This document shows, in pieces, positions 1 through 8,436 of a stretch of 64,000 nucleotides of DNA. The stretch covers positions 62,001 through 126,000 of the forward strand of contig NZ_CADIJV010000014.1 of NCBI RefSeq assembly GCF_902859765.1, in the 5' to 3' direction. The notes beneath the pieces were generated by a model, which searched no databases, was not told where the DNA came from, and saw only the letters and a list, made by a program, of their open reading frames with translations. How positions within the stretch are numbered: the stretch's first letter is position 1; each line of letters starts with the position of its first letter. This DNA comes from Achromobacter pulmonis (GTDB lineage Bacteria; Pseudomonadota; Gammaproteobacteria; Burkholderiales; Burkholderiaceae_B). The translations under genes and the position numbers were made by a program.

Positions 1-320
1 AGATCCGCGCGCTCGGGGTGGCCGGCGCGCGGCGCGCCAAGGTGCTGCCGGACATGCCGACGCTGGCGGAACTGGGCGTGCAGGGCGTGGACGTGGCGCA
101 GTGGTATGCCGTGTTCGCGCCCGCCAACGCCGATCCTAAGGTCGTCGCCAAGCTCAATGGCGCGCTCAATGGCGCGCTCAATGATCCGGCCGTGGCCGCC
201 AAGATCGACGACCAGGGCGCCGAGGTACGCACCAGCACGCCGGCCGAGCTGGCGGCGTTCGTGCGCGAAGAAGCGGTCAAGTGGAAGCGGCTGGCGTCGA
301 CGATCCACGCGGCGCTGTAA
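1..320 (+). CDS. Bug/TctC-family tripartite tricarboxylate transporter substrate-binding protein, C-terminal fragment
   Basis: The reading frame is open from the left edge (frame starting at base 3), so only about the last 105 residues are present. The visible part has the usual end of a Bug protein: a motif like PTLAELG, a WYAVFAPA stretch, a KLNGALN helix with DPAV, and a final helix EEAVKWKRL. These periplasmic proteins bind small carboxylates or other organic acids and are very numerous in Bordetella and Achromobacter. The ligand cannot be told. The stop at 318-320 lies inside the 3' end of the convergent DUF1501 gene (44 bp overlap). Confidence 0.85.
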   Translation, partial: IRALGVAGARRAKVLPDMPTLAELGVQGVDVAQWYAVFAPANADPKVVAKLNGALNGALNDPAVAAKIDDQGAEVRTSTPAELAAFVREEAVKWKRLASTIHAAL

Positions 321-1677
321 ACAGCGCCAGCGGCGCGGCGTCGAAGTGGCGCAGGTTCGGAAACACCAGGCGCAGGTCGTCGGCGCTGGCGCCGAACCAG
401 CCGCCCAGCGCCGCGCCTAGTTGTTCCACCGCCAGCGTCGGCAGCAGCCGGCCGTTGTCGACGAAACCGGGGCCATCGGGCGCGATCGCCGGATGCGTGC
501 CGTAGCAGCGGCCGCCGTTGACGGCGCCGCCCAGGACGAAATGGTGCGCGCCCCAGCCGTGATCCGAGCCGTTGCCGTTCGAGCCCAGCGTGCGGCCGAA
601 TTCCGATGCGGTGAAGGTGGTGACCTGGCGCGCCACGCCCAGGCCCGCCAGCGCCTCCTGGAACGTGGCCAGCGCCTGGCCCAGTTCCTGCAACAGGGCG
701 GGGTGGGTGTCGTTCAGGCCGGTGTGATTGTCATAGCCATTCTGCGACACGAAGAACACCTGGCGGCGGGCGCCCAGCGCCTGGCGCGCGGCGATGATGC
801 GCGCCACGATCCTGAGCTGCTGCGCCAGCGGCGAGGCGAAGTCGCCGGGCACCGCCACGCCCGCCAAGGCTGCCCGCAGCTGTGTGTCGGCGTCGATCGA
901 CTGGGCGGCGATGCGCGACAGTTCGCGTTCCATCAAGTGCTCGCGCGGTTGCGTGATTAGTTGCCGCAGCAGCGCGGTGCAGGCGCTGGAACCATACAGG
1001 TCGCGCGTCAGCAGCTCGATGCGGGTCGAGCCGTTCACGCCGACCCGGTAGCCGGCGACATGGCGGCCCGCCAGCAGCACGGTGTTGCCGCCGGCGGTGA
1101 TGCCGGTGAAGCTGCGCCGCGTGTTGATGCCGGCGTACAGGTCCGTCAGGCGCCCGGCCCAGCCGGACGACGCGCCTTCCGGCGCCAGCGCCTGCCAGTA
1201 TGACTGCTGGTCGTTGTGCGAGAACAGCTTCGGCGGCAGCGGCACCCGCGCGCCGAGGTAGTCCGCCTTGCTGGTGGGGACCACCAGCGGGCCGACGTTC
1301 AGCACCGCCGCCATGTCTGCGCGCGCGAACAGCGGCGCCAGCGGCGCCAGGGACGGGGCCAGCGCGAACGACATGCCGTCGGTGGCGGGCGTCGGGTCGC
1401 GCAGCGCCGTGGCCCGCAGCGCCTCGCGCGGCAACGCGATGTCGGTTCGCGCCGCGGCGTAGGCGCGATAGGCGGCCGGATCGAAAGGCACCAGGGTGTT
1501 GAACGGGTCATTGCCGCCGTACAGGAAGACGCACACCAGCGCCTTGTAGTCCCCCGGCGGCGCGGACTGCGCCGCCGCCGCGCCCAGCGCCGCCAGGTTC
1601 AGCGCCAGCGGCGCCGCCGCGCGGCTCGCGCCCAGGGCGCAGGCGCGCAGCAGGAATTCGCGGCGGTCGGCGTTCAT
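277..1677 (-). CDS. DUF1501 domain-containing protein, Tat-exported
   Basis: The 466-residue protein starts with a clear twin-arginine signal (RREFLLRACALG near residue 5, followed by an Ala-rich hydrophobic stretch), so it is probably exported folded. The rest matches the DUF1501 family: a VFLYGGND motif near the N-terminus, an HNDQQSYWQ stretch, and an EFGRT motif followed by DHGWGAHHFVLGG near the C-terminus. The fold is thought to be related to alkaline-phosphatase/sulfatase-like proteins, but no reaction is established. The start codon overlaps the stop of the upstream DUF1800 gene by 4 bp (ATGA), so the two are translationally coupled. Its 3' end overlaps the convergent Bug gene. The family call is firm; the function is unknown. 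Confidence 0.88.
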   Translation of the reverse strand: MNADRREFLLRACALGASRAAAPLALNLAALGAAAAQSAPPGDYKALVCVFLYGGNDPFNTLVPFDPAAYRAYAAARTDIALPREALRATALRDPTPATDGMSFALAPSLAPLAPLFARADMAAVLNVGPLVVPTSKADYLGARVPLPPKLFSHNDQQSYWQALAPEGASSGWAGRLTDLYAGINTRRSFTGITAGGNTVLLAGRHVAGYRVGVNGSTRIELLTRDLYGSSACTALLRQLITQPREHLMERELSRIAAQSIDADTQLRAALAGVAVPGDFASPLAQQLRIVARIIAARQALGARRQVFFVSQNGYDNHTGLNDTHPALLQELGQALATFQEALAGLGVARQVTTFTASEFGRTLGSNGNGSDHGWGAHHFVLGGAVNGGRCYGTHPAIAPDGPGFVDNGRLLPTLAVEQLGAALGGWFGASADDLRLVFPNLRHFDAAPLALFTAPRGSSTPAAST

Positions 1678-3236
1678 TTCTGCACCAGGTATTCGGGGCT
1701 GGCCGCCACCAGCATGATGGCGGCGCGCACGCGGTCGCGGGGCCGCGCGCGCGGCAGGGTGTCGACCGCCTGCGCAATGGCGCGCGCGGTCGTCGCGCTG
1801 AAAGCGTCGCCGGCCAGCAGCAGCGACACCCGCGCCACCAGCGCCTCGGCGTCGCCGGCCACGGCGATCTCGGCGTCATAGCGCGTCTGCAGATCCTCCC
1901 AGCCGCGATCGACGTAGATGGCCAGGAAGTTCAGATAGCCGGCGACGCTGGTTTCGTCGGTGATCTGCAATTCCGGCGCCACCAGCCCACGCCGCGCCAG
2001 TTCGGTGACCGGCGGGGTGTAGCGCGGCCGGAAGAAATTGAACACGCTGGCCGAGCGCATCGGGCTCTGCGCCAGCCGGATCGTGTTGTCGGTGGTGTCG
2101 GGCATGGCCCAGGCGCCGTTGGTGGAAGTCGCGCCGAAGGCCCGCGCCCAGCCGGAAAAGCGCAGGATGGGCTCGCGCACCTTGCCCCAGCCGGGCGCCG
2201 AAAGGTCGGGATGGCGCGCCTCGTCATCGAGCAGTATGGCGCGCACCACGGCCTTGAGGTTGCCGCGGGCGCCATGGCCGTCGTTGTCGAACACGGCCGC
2301 CACCCGGTCGACGTACGCGGGGCTCGGGTTGCTGGTGACCAGCCGCTGGATCAGCTGCGTGCCGAGGAACGGGCCGACATTGGGGTGGGCGCTGATCACC
2401 GTCATCGCCCGTTCAAGCGACAGGTAGCCGTCGGTGCCGGGCGGAATCACCGCGCCCAGGAAGCGCTTTTCGGCCAGCGAATGCAGTGCCGGGTTCAGAG
2501 CCATCGGACGGCGGTGGAATTGCACGTCGGTCTCCGGTCCGTCCAGGTCCCAGCCGGTGAATACCTTGGCCAGGCCCTGCACGTCGGCGTTGCCATAGGT
2601 CTCTACCGGCGCGCCATGCGCCAGCCGGGGGCTGCCGTCGCGATTCAATTCAATCAGGCCGATGCTGAACAGCTGCATCACCTCGCGCGCATAGTTCTCG
2701 TCGGGATGGCGGCCGGTGCGGGGGTCTTCCTTGCGGTTGCCGCGATAGGTCAGCATGCAGCCCATCGACAGGTTGCGCGTGACGGCGGTGAGCAGGTCCT
2801 GGTAGCGGCCGAAAGCGTGCTCGGCCAGCAAGTCCATGAAGCCGGCCGCGCCGAACAGCGGCCAGTTGGCGGTGATCGACGCCACGCCCACCACGAAGAT
2901 CTCCGACAGCGCGAACGCCACGCGCGTGCGCACTTGGTCCTCGGCGCTGATGAACTTGCGCCACAGCGTGGATTCGAGCGGCGCATTGATGCCGTTGCCC
3001 TTGTAGGCCTCGGTGTCCTTGCCCTGCTGCAAGAGCCAGTCGAAATGGCTTTGTGACGGCGGCAGCGCCAGTTGCGCGTCGAGCCAGGCGGCATAGCCGT
3101 CGCGCACCACGGCGTCGATCTGCGCCGGGGTCGGGCCGAAGGTGGCCTGGGCCAGGAAGCGCGAGGCCTGGCCGGGCGTGGGAGGCGGGCGAGGGGAGGA
3201 AGCGGCCGGCGCCGCTTCGGACGGCAACGCGGACAT
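1674..3236 (-). CDS. DUF1800 domain-containing protein
   Basis: The 520-residue protein has the DUF1800 hallmarks: an N-terminal FLAQATFGPT motif (near residue 27), a GRHPDENYAREVMQLFSIG segment in the middle, an EVFTGW-like KVFTGWDL motif, and FNFFRPRYTPP towards the C-terminus. No strong signal peptide is visible; the first 25 residues are Ala/Pro-rich, so either export depends on the Tat-signal-bearing partner or the start lies elsewhere. It is the first gene of a two-gene operon with DUF1501, a pairing seen in many proteobacteria. The biochemical role is not known. Confidence 0.88.
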   Translation of the reverse strand: MSALPSEAAPAASSPRPPPTPGQASRFLAQATFGPTPAQIDAVVRDGYAAWLDAQLALPPSQSHFDWLLQQGKDTEAYKGNGINAPLESTLWRKFISAEDQVRTRVAFALSEIFVVGVASITANWPLFGAAGFMDLLAEHAFGRYQDLLTAVTRNLSMGCMLTYRGNRKEDPRTGRHPDENYAREVMQLFSIGLIELNRDGSPRLAHGAPVETYGNADVQGLAKVFTGWDLDGPETDVQFHRRPMALNPALHSLAEKRFLGAVIPPGTDGYLSLERAMTVISAHPNVGPFLGTQLIQRLVTSNPSPAYVDRVAAVFDNDGHGARGNLKAVVRAILLDDEARHPDLSAPGWGKVREPILRFSGWARAFGATSTNGAWAMPDTTDNTIRLAQSPMRSASVFNFFRPRYTPPVTELARRGLVAPELQITDETSVAGYLNFLAIYVDRGWEDLQTRYDAEIAVAGDAEALVARVSLLLAGDAFSATTARAIAQAVDTLPRARPRDRVRAAIMLVAASPEYLVQK

Positions 3237-3347
3237 GCAGGCAGCCCCGGGGGGTCGAATGCGAGCCCCTACGGTACCGAAGCGCCGGGGGGCGCTTCAA
3301 GACCGTCATTCGGATGAGAGACTAAGCCATTCGCATGAGCGCGCGCC

Positions 3348-3380
3348 GGGGAGAAAGACCGGCCCGCGGTGGCGGGCCGG
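3348..3380 (-). terminator. Probable rho-independent terminator downstream of the SDR gene
   Basis: A perfect 9-bp stem (arms 3359-3367 and 3372-3380, GGTG loop on the plus strand) lies about 10 bp past the SDR stop. On the minus strand it is followed by a short pyrimidine run TCTTTCT. The U-tract is weak. Confidence 0.5.
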
Positions 3381-3390
3381 GCGGCGCGGA

Positions 3391-4095
3391 CTACACCGAA
3401 CGGGTGATGCCGCCGTCGATGCGGATGTTCTGTCCGGTGATGTACGACGAGGCGTCGGATGCCAGGAAAGCGATCAGGTCGGCCACTTCCGCGGCGGTGC
3501 CGTAGCGGCCCATCGGGATGCGCGCGCGCCGGTCTTCCTTTTCCGGCAGGCTGTCGATGAAGCCGGGCAACACGTTGTTCATGCGTACATTGTGCTGGGC
3601 GTATTCGTCCGCGAACACCTTGGTGAACGCAGCCAGGCCGGCGCGGAACACGCCGGACGTGGGGAACAGCGCTTCCGGCTCGAAGGTCGCGTAGGTCGAG
3701 ATGTTGACGATGGCGCCGGACTTCTGCTGCTTCATGACCGGCGCCACCAGGCGCGCGATGCGCACCACATTGAGCAGGTAGAACTCCATGCCCAGGTGCC
3801 AGTCGTCGTCGCTGATTTCCAGCAGCGGGCCCTTGGGGCCGTGGCCGGCGCTGTTGACCACCGCGTCGACGCGGCCCCATTGCTGCAGGGTCGTGTCCAC
3901 CAGCCGCGACAGGTCTTCGGGCGAGCGGTTCGATCCGGTCACGCCCAGGCCGCCCAGCTCGGCGGCCAGCGCCTCGCCCTTGCCGGACGAGGACAGGATC
4001 GCCACGCGGAAGCCATCGGCCGCCAGTTTGCGTGCCGCCGCCGCGCCCATGCCGCTGCCGCCGGCGGTGATGATGGCCACTTTATCCGTGCTCAT
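3391..4095 (-). CDS. SDR-family protein with a non-canonical active site
   Basis: The 234-residue protein is a short-chain dehydrogenase/reductase by its Rossmann motif (TAGGSGMG, residues 10-17), the NSAG variant of NNAG at 81-84, and a C-terminal ITGQNIRIDGG motif. Serine 133 in the NISTY stretch could be the catalytic serine. The expected Tyr-x3-Lys about 13 residues later is missing: residues 145-151 read PTSGVFR, so neither the tyrosine nor the lysine is in place. It may therefore be an atypical reductase or a non-catalytic binder. It is a single gene followed by a hairpin; azurin lies upstream on the same strand but 90 bp away. The substrate is unknown. Confidence 0.8.
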   Translation of the reverse strand: MSTDKVAIITAGGSGMGAAAARKLAADGFRVAILSSSGKGEALAAELGGLGVTGSNRSPEDLSRLVDTTLQQWGRVDAVVNSAGHGPKGPLLEISDDDWHLGMEFYLLNVVRIARLVAPVMKQQKSGAIVNISTYATFEPEALFPTSGVFRAGLAAFTKVFADEYAQHNVRMNNVLPGFIDSLPEKEDRRARIPMGRYGTAAEVADLIAFLASDASSYITGQNIRIDGGITRSV

Positions 4096-4186
4096 GCGTC
4101 GTTCCCCAAGAGTATTGGCAAAAAAGCCATTGTAGGGGTGGGCACGGCGGCCCCGCGAGGATCCCGCGAGGCCGTCAGGGCAAGGC

Positions 4187-4639
4187 TCAGTCGACCAGCT
4201 TGAGCACGCCCTTCATCAGCGCGAAGTGGCCGGGGAACGAGCAGAAAAAGGCGTAGTCCTGGCCGGCGGCCAGCTTGCTGACGTCGAAGGTGACGGAATC
4301 GCTTTCGCCGCCGCCGATCACCTTGGTGTGGGCGATGACGCGGGCGTCGTCCTTCTTGACATAGTTGTTGTCCAGGCCGGCGGCCATGCCGTCGTTGACG
4401 GCGCCCTGCATGTCGGCCTGCTTGGTCAACACCCAGTTGTGGCCCATGACGTTCCTGGCCAGCTTGCCGGGGTGCGTGAGATTCACGGTGAACTGCTTGC
4501 AGCTCTTGCTGACCGTGATTTCCTTCTTGTCGAACTGCATCTGGTCGTTGCCGGCGATATCGACCGAACATTCGGCCGCCAGCACCGGGGCCGAGGCCAG
4601 GGCCAGGATGGTCGCGGCGCAGAGATTCTTCAACAGCAT
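4187..4639 (-). CDS. azu: Azurin, periplasmic blue copper protein
   Basis: Azurin is a small periplasmic electron carrier using one type-1 copper. With a start at 4639 the protein has 150 residues: a 21-residue Sec signal (cleavage after PVLA) and a 129-residue mature part. In mature numbering all copper ligands are present: Gly45, His46, Cys112, His117 and Met121, and the Cys3-Cys26 disulfide is kept. I chose the ATG at 4639 because GGAGG sits 7 nt upstream; an in-frame ATG at 4645 is too close to it. The open frame continues further upstream without a likely start. The mature sequence resembles Bordetella-type azurins more than the older Achromobacter azurin I, from memory. It is monocistronic by spacing. 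Confidence 0.95.
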   Translation of the reverse strand: MLLKNLCAATILALASAPVLAAECSVDIAGNDQMQFDKKEITVSKSCKQFTVNLTHPGKLARNVMGHNWVLTKQADMQGAVNDGMAAGLDNNYVKKDDARVIAHTKVIGGGESDSVTFDVSKLAAGQDYAFFCSFPGHFALMKGVLKLVD

Positions 4640-4830
4640 GTTCATGCCTCCAGGGATCGGGGGAAGGGGAACCGCATGCTCCGCCGGACGGAGCCTCGCG
4701 GCCGTTGCGGTATTCTCGCCCCAGTCTACTCCCGGCGGCGCACGCGCGCCCGCAAGCGGCTTGACGCAACGCAAGCGGGCGCCAGTGAATTGCGCGGCGC
4801 GGCCCTGGGCGTGCCGTTGCCGGCGTGGTT

Positions 4831-6156
4831 TCAGCGCGCCGGGGCCGCGGCGGTGACGCGCCAGATCGCGTTGCCGACATCATCGGCCACCAGCAGCGCG
4901 CCTTGCCGGTCCAGCGCCACGCCCACCGGCCGGCCACGCGCCTGGCCGGCCTCATCGAGGAACCCCGTCAGCACGTCGCGCGCCTGGCCGTCGGCGCGCG
5001 CGCCGGTGAAGGGCACGAAGATGACCTTGTAGCCGCTGCGCGGATCGCGGTTCCAGGAGCCGTGCTGACCGACGAACATGCCGTGCAGGAACGGCGCCGG
5101 CAGATTGGCGCCGCCGGACCAGGCCAGCCCCAGCGAGGCGGTGTGCGGCCCGAGCGCGTAATCGGGCACGAGCGCCCGCGCCACCAGGTCCGGGCGCGGC
5201 GGCTTGACCCGGGTGTCGACATGCTGGCCGAAGTAGCTGTAGGGCCAGCCATAGAAGCCGCCGTCGCGCACCGAGGTCATGTAGTCGGGCACCAGATCGC
5301 TGCCCAGTTCGTCGCGTTCGTTCACCGCGGTCCAGAGCGTCCGGCCGTCCGGCCCCCAGGCCATGCCCACCGGATTGCGCAGGCCGGTGGCGTAGAGGCG
5401 CTTGGCGCCGCTGGCGATGTCGATTTCCCAGATGGCGGCGCGGCCTTCCTCCTCGGCCATGCCGTTTTCGCCCACGTTGCTGTTCGAACCGACCGTCGCA
5501 TACAGCTTGGCGCCATCCGGGCTGGCAATGAGGTTCTTGGTCCAGTGATGGTTGCGGCCCGCCGGCAAGTCGGTCACCTTGACCCCCGGCGCGCTGATGC
5601 GGGTCTGGCCGGTCTGGTAGGGAAAGCGCAGCACCGCGTCGGCGTTGGCGATATACAGCTGGTCGCCGACCAGGGCCATGCCGAACGGCGAATTCAGGCC
5701 TTCCAGGAACACCGTGCGCGTCTGCGCCGCGCCGTCGGGCCCCAGGCCGCGCAGCAGGGTGATGCGGTTGGCGCTGGGTGTGCGCGCGCCGGCACGCTTC
5801 ATGACGACGCCGGCGACCCAGTCCTTGAGCCCGCCGGAGGCCTCGGGCGGCTTGGGCGGGGCGTTGGTCTCGGCCACCAGCACATCGCCGTTCGGCAGCA
5901 CATGGAGCCAGCGGGGATGATCCAGGCCTCGGGCATAGGCGCTCACCGCCAGGCCGCTGGCCGGGGTGGGCAGGCCGGACTCGGGCCAGCCCACCGCCCT
6001 GGCCGTGTTGACCGTGGGGATCAGGGTGGCGTTGGGGGCGGGCAGCTCGGGGCGCGGCCCCATGCCGGCCTCGACCGGCAGGCGCGCGACTTCGCCGCAG
6101 GCGGCCACCAGGCCGGTGGCCGCGGCCAGCGCCACCAGCAGATATCGAATGCGCAT
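4831..6156 (-). CDS. Sorbosone dehydrogenase-like / PQQ-type sugar dehydrogenase beta-propeller lipoprotein
   Basis: The 441-residue protein has a lipoprotein signal: MRIRYLL, a hydrophobic run, then VAAC as lipobox with the cysteine near residue 20. The body has repeated blade signatures of the soluble glucose/sorbosone dehydrogenase family, such as [32 protein letters not shown], and a final [17 protein letters not shown]. This family uses PQQ in some members, but many are uncharacterised. The in-frame GTG/ATG further upstream (6186) was rejected because the lipoprotein signal would then be buried. It is separated by 185 bp from azurin and by 72 bp from the ferric-reductase-like gene. The substrate is unknown. 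Confidence 0.85.
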   Translation of the reverse strand: MRIRYLLVALAAATGLVAACGEVARLPVEAGMGPRPELPAPNATLIPTVNTARAVGWPESGLPTPASGLAVSAYARGLDHPRWLHVLPNGDVLVAETNAPPKPPEASGGLKDWVAGVVMKRAGARTPSANRITLLRGLGPDGAAQTRTVFLEGLNSPFGMALVGDQLYIANADAVLRFPYQTGQTRISAPGVKVTDLPAGRNHHWTKNLIASPDGAKLYATVGSNSNVGENGMAEEEGRAAIWEIDIASGAKRLYATGLRNPVGMAWGPDGRTLWTAVNERDELGSDLVPDYMTSVRDGGFYGWPYSYFGQHVDTRVKPPRPDLVARALVPDYALGPHTASLGLAWSGGANLPAPFLHGMFVGQHGSWNRDPRSGYKVIFVPFTGARADGQARDVLTGFLDEAGQARGRPVGVALDRQGALLVADDVGNAIWRVTAAAPAR

Positions 6157-6228
6157 GAGGCGGCTCCAGTCGCGTGGGGTAGGCAAGCCTTCATCATACG
6201 ATGAGGCGGCGCGCCGTTGCGCCGCCGG

Positions 6229-7563
6229 CTAGCGCATGTCGAAGGCTTCCTGGTGCCAATGGACCCGGCCACGGCCCAGGCGCCGCAAACCCTTTCGCAA
6301 CGCCGCCGCCAGGCCTGCCGGGCCGCAGTACCAGACGTCGGCGACCCGGCCGGCGGCCACTTCGCCCTGCGCCAGGGCGGTGGCATCCAGCCGCTGGCCC
6401 TGCGCCGCGCTGTGCACGTGCAGCGTGACGTTGTCGAGCCGTTCGCAGCGTTGCCGCAGCTCCTCGACGAAGGGGTCGGCGCCGGCGTCGCGCACGCAGT
6501 AGTGCAGCCATACGGGCGGGTGGCCGCCGGGCGCGTCGCGGGCCGCTTCCAGCCAGGCCAGGAACGGCGTGATGCCGATGCCGCCCGCGACCCACACCTG
6601 CGGACCCGCGGCGGGATCGGCGGGACGTTCGAAGCGGCCGTAGGGGCCTTCGACCGTGACCGGCGCGCCCGCGCGCAGCGTGGCGGCCAGGCGCCGGGTG
6701 TAGTCGCCCAGCGCCTTGATCTGGAACGTGACGTCGTGGCGGCCGGGGTGCGGTGCGCTGGCGATGGTGAACGGATGCGCGCCTTCGCGCCGGTCGAAAG
6801 TGACAAAGGCGAACTGCCCGGCGGCGTGGCCCGGCCAGCGGGGGCCGAGTTCGCAGGTGACTTCGAGGATGTCGCCGGGCCGCTGCACCAACCGCGTCAC
6901 CCGGCCCGCAATGCGCCGGCCGCGGCCGATGCGGCCAGCCAGCGCCAGCAGCGCGGCCCCGGCGCCGCCCGCCATCAGCGGCAGCAGCAGTGCGCCGGTC
7001 GGTCCGGTCCAGTAATAGGCCGGCGCCAGCGCCAGGGTGTGAAACACCAGCACCAGGTAGGCCAGCGGCATGGCGCGATGGACAATGCGCCAGGCGTGGT
7101 ACGGAAAACGGCGCCACAGGGTGATCGCCAGCATCGCCAGCAAGGCATAGAGCGTCCATTCGCCCAGGTCCTTGGCCAGCCCGCGCGAATCCGCCAGCAT
7201 GGTCAGCACCGCGTCGCGCGCGGGCCGGCCCTCGGTGCCGACCAGCGCCTTCAGCGGCGTGCTGGCCAGCTTGATCAGCCAGTGCGCCGCGCCGGCGCCG
7301 ATGGCCAGGATGCCGGCCCATTTGTGCAGCCGGTAGATCTTGTCCATGCCGCCCAGCGGCCCTTCCAGCCAGGCCGGGCGCAGCGCCAGCAGCATGATCA
7401 GGGACATCAGGCCGATCGACCAGACGCCCGTCAGGTACAGCGCCTGCTGGCGCAGCACCCAGGGCCAGGCGGCGGAGGCCGCTGGCTGCAGCACGATGGC
7501 GTCGACAGCCCAGGCGCCGGTCAGCGCCAGCAGGAAGAGACCCAAGGCGGAACGGGTTTTCAT
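6229..7563 (-). CDS. Ferric reductase-like transmembrane flavoprotein with ferredoxin-NADP reductase domain
   Basis: The 444-residue protein combines an N-terminal membrane part of about six helices with heme-ligand-type histidines (for example in RLHKWAG, AAHWL, PYHAW, VHRAMP and VFHTLALAP) and a C-terminal FNR-like module. FAD contact is suggested by HPFTIASAP and NAD(P) contact by VAGGIGITPFLAW, with a final HWHQEAFDMR. Such proteins move electrons from cytosolic NAD(P)H across the membrane to a metal or other acceptor. It follows the small PepSY gene with a 10-bp gap, so the two form an operon. It is transcribed away from a response-regulator operon and is probably controlled by it. Confidence 0.87.
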   Translation of the reverse strand: MKTRSALGLFLLALTGAWAVDAIVLQPAASAAWPWVLRQQALYLTGVWSIGLMSLIMLLALRPAWLEGPLGGMDKIYRLHKWAGILAIGAGAAHWLIKLASTPLKALVGTEGRPARDAVLTMLADSRGLAKDLGEWTLYALLAMLAITLWRRFPYHAWRIVHRAMPLAYLVLVFHTLALAPAYYWTGPTGALLLPLMAGGAGAALLALAGRIGRGRRIAGRVTRLVQRPGDILEVTCELGPRWPGHAAGQFAFVTFDRREGAHPFTIASAPHPGRHDVTFQIKALGDYTRRLAATLRAGAPVTVEGPYGRFERPADPAAGPQVWVAGGIGITPFLAWLEAARDAPGGHPPVWLHYCVRDAGADPFVEELRQRCERLDNVTLHVHSAAQGQRLDATALAQGEVAAGRVADVWYCGPAGLAAALRKGLRRLGRGRVHWHQEAFDMR

Positions 7564-7573
7564 GGCGTCGGCC

Positions 7574-7894
7574 TCAATCCTTGATGCGGCTGCGCAACAC
7601 CGCGCCAGTCTGCGCGTCCACGCGCAGCTTCACGCGCTGGCCTTGTGCGTTCTCGGCCTTGACGTCATAGGCGCGCTGATGTTCGAGTTCGATCTCGGTG
7701 ATGTTGCGATAGCCCGCGGCGGTCAGCGTGTCATAGACCTGGCGCACCGTTAGGATCGGCGCGGCGGGCGCGGACTGGGCGGGCGCGGCGGCGGCCGGCG
7801 CAGGTTGCGGCGCGGTCTGCGCCAGCGCGGCGGCGCCGGCAACGGTGGCGGCGCCAAGGGTCAGGACGGACAGGGTCTTGCGGATGCGGTTCAT
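7574..7894 (-). CDS. PepSY-domain periplasmic protein
   Basis: This 106-residue protein has a Sec signal (MNRIRKTLSV, hydrophobic run, ALA cleavage near residue 25), an Ala/Pro/Gln-rich linker, and one PepSY-like unit ending in RVDAQTGAVLRSRIKD. PepSY modules sit in the periplasm or membrane and are often linked to metal redox proteins or sensor kinases. It has a good ribosome site (AAGGAG) and is the promoter-proximal gene of the ferric-reductase-like operon. A related PepSY protein is encoded divergently at 8083. Confidence 0.85.
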   Translation of the reverse strand: MNRIRKTLSVLTLGAATVAGAAALAQTAPQPAPAAAAPAQSAPAAPILTVRQVYDTLTAAGYRNITEIELEHQRAYDVKAENAQGQRVKLRVDAQTGAVLRSRIKD

Positions 7895-7943
7895 GCTGCT
7901 TTCTCCTTAGGGTTGCGTCAGGCCGTGGATCGGCCATGACGTC

Positions 7944-8016
7944 ATTATTCGGGGGGGCGCATGAACCCGTTCTGAAGGGCGCGTTCACCCGAGGTTCATG
8001 TTTGACGCGCTATAAA
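7944..8016. promoter_or_regulatory. Divergent promoter region with two mirrored 11-bp-period direct repeats (candidate response-regulator boxes)
   Basis: On the plus strand GTTCA occurs at 7983-7987 and again at 7994-7998, an 11-bp period; a TATAAA -10 candidate starts at 8011, 17 bp after the second GTTCA. On the minus strand CTTCA (starting at 7977) and GTTCA (starting at 7966) also have an 11-bp period, and an AATAAT -10 candidate starts at 7949, again 17 bp after the second repeat. Both second repeats read GTTCATG. There is no good -35 in either direction, which fits activator-dependent promoters. OmpR/PmrA-family regulators bind such repeats; the link to the neighbouring regulator is inference. 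Confidence 0.55.
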
Positions 8017-8082
8017 TGGGGCGCTTGCACACCCTGTTTTTCCCCCGCGCGCCGGGTTACCCTGACGTGACCGTCCCATAGA

Positions 8083-8436
8083 ATGCCCATGACCGCACGC
8101 TCTCGTATCGCAATCTGGCTGACCGGCCTGGCACTGGCGCTGGGGCTGGCCGTGGGGCCGGGCGCCGGACAGGCCGACGAGCGCGATCACGACCGGGCCC
8201 GCGAGGCCCTGCAGGCGGGCAAGGTGCTGCCGCTGCGGTCGGTGCTGGACATCGTCGAACGGGATTTCCCCGGCCAGGTGGTCAAGGTGGAATTCGAAGA
8301 GGACGATGGCCTGTTCCTGTACGAAATCCGCCTGCTGCAGCCCGGCGGCAGCCTGGTCAAGCTCAAGATCGACGCGCGCGACGGCAGGGTGCTGGGCATG
8401 AAGGGGCGCGACATCCAAATCCGGAACCGACACTGA
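8083..8436 (+). CDS. PepSY-domain protein, first gene of a two-component operon
   Basis: The 117-residue protein has a Sec-type signal (MPMTARSRIAIW followed by a Leu/Ala-rich run, cleavage near GQA at about residue 28). It then has a PepSY-like unit: REALQAGKVLPLRSVLDIVE near the middle, EFEEDDGLFLYEIRLL, and KIDARDGRVLGMKG at the end. This arrangement is common for periplasmic partners of PhoP/QseB-type systems. The stop overlaps the response-regulator start (TGATG), so translation is coupled. A second in-frame ATG at 8089 could also serve as start. Confidence 0.85.
   Translation: MPMTARSRIAIWLTGLALALGLAVGPGAGQADERDHDRAREALQAGKVLPLRSVLDIVERDFPGQVVKVEFEEDDGLFLYEIRLLQPGGSLVKLKIDARDGRVLGMKGRDIQIRNRH

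Noticed and set aside
130-190. Short tandem repeat of about 12 bp in the Bug gene
   Set aside because: It encodes the normal LNxALNxAL helix of the family with no length change, so it is ordinary protein sequence.
4095-4186. GC-rich hairpin between azurin and the SDR gene, considered as a terminator
   Set aside because: The stem is strong (GGCCTCGCG/CGCGGGGCC) but no T-run follows it on the minus strand, so I could not support it as a terminator.
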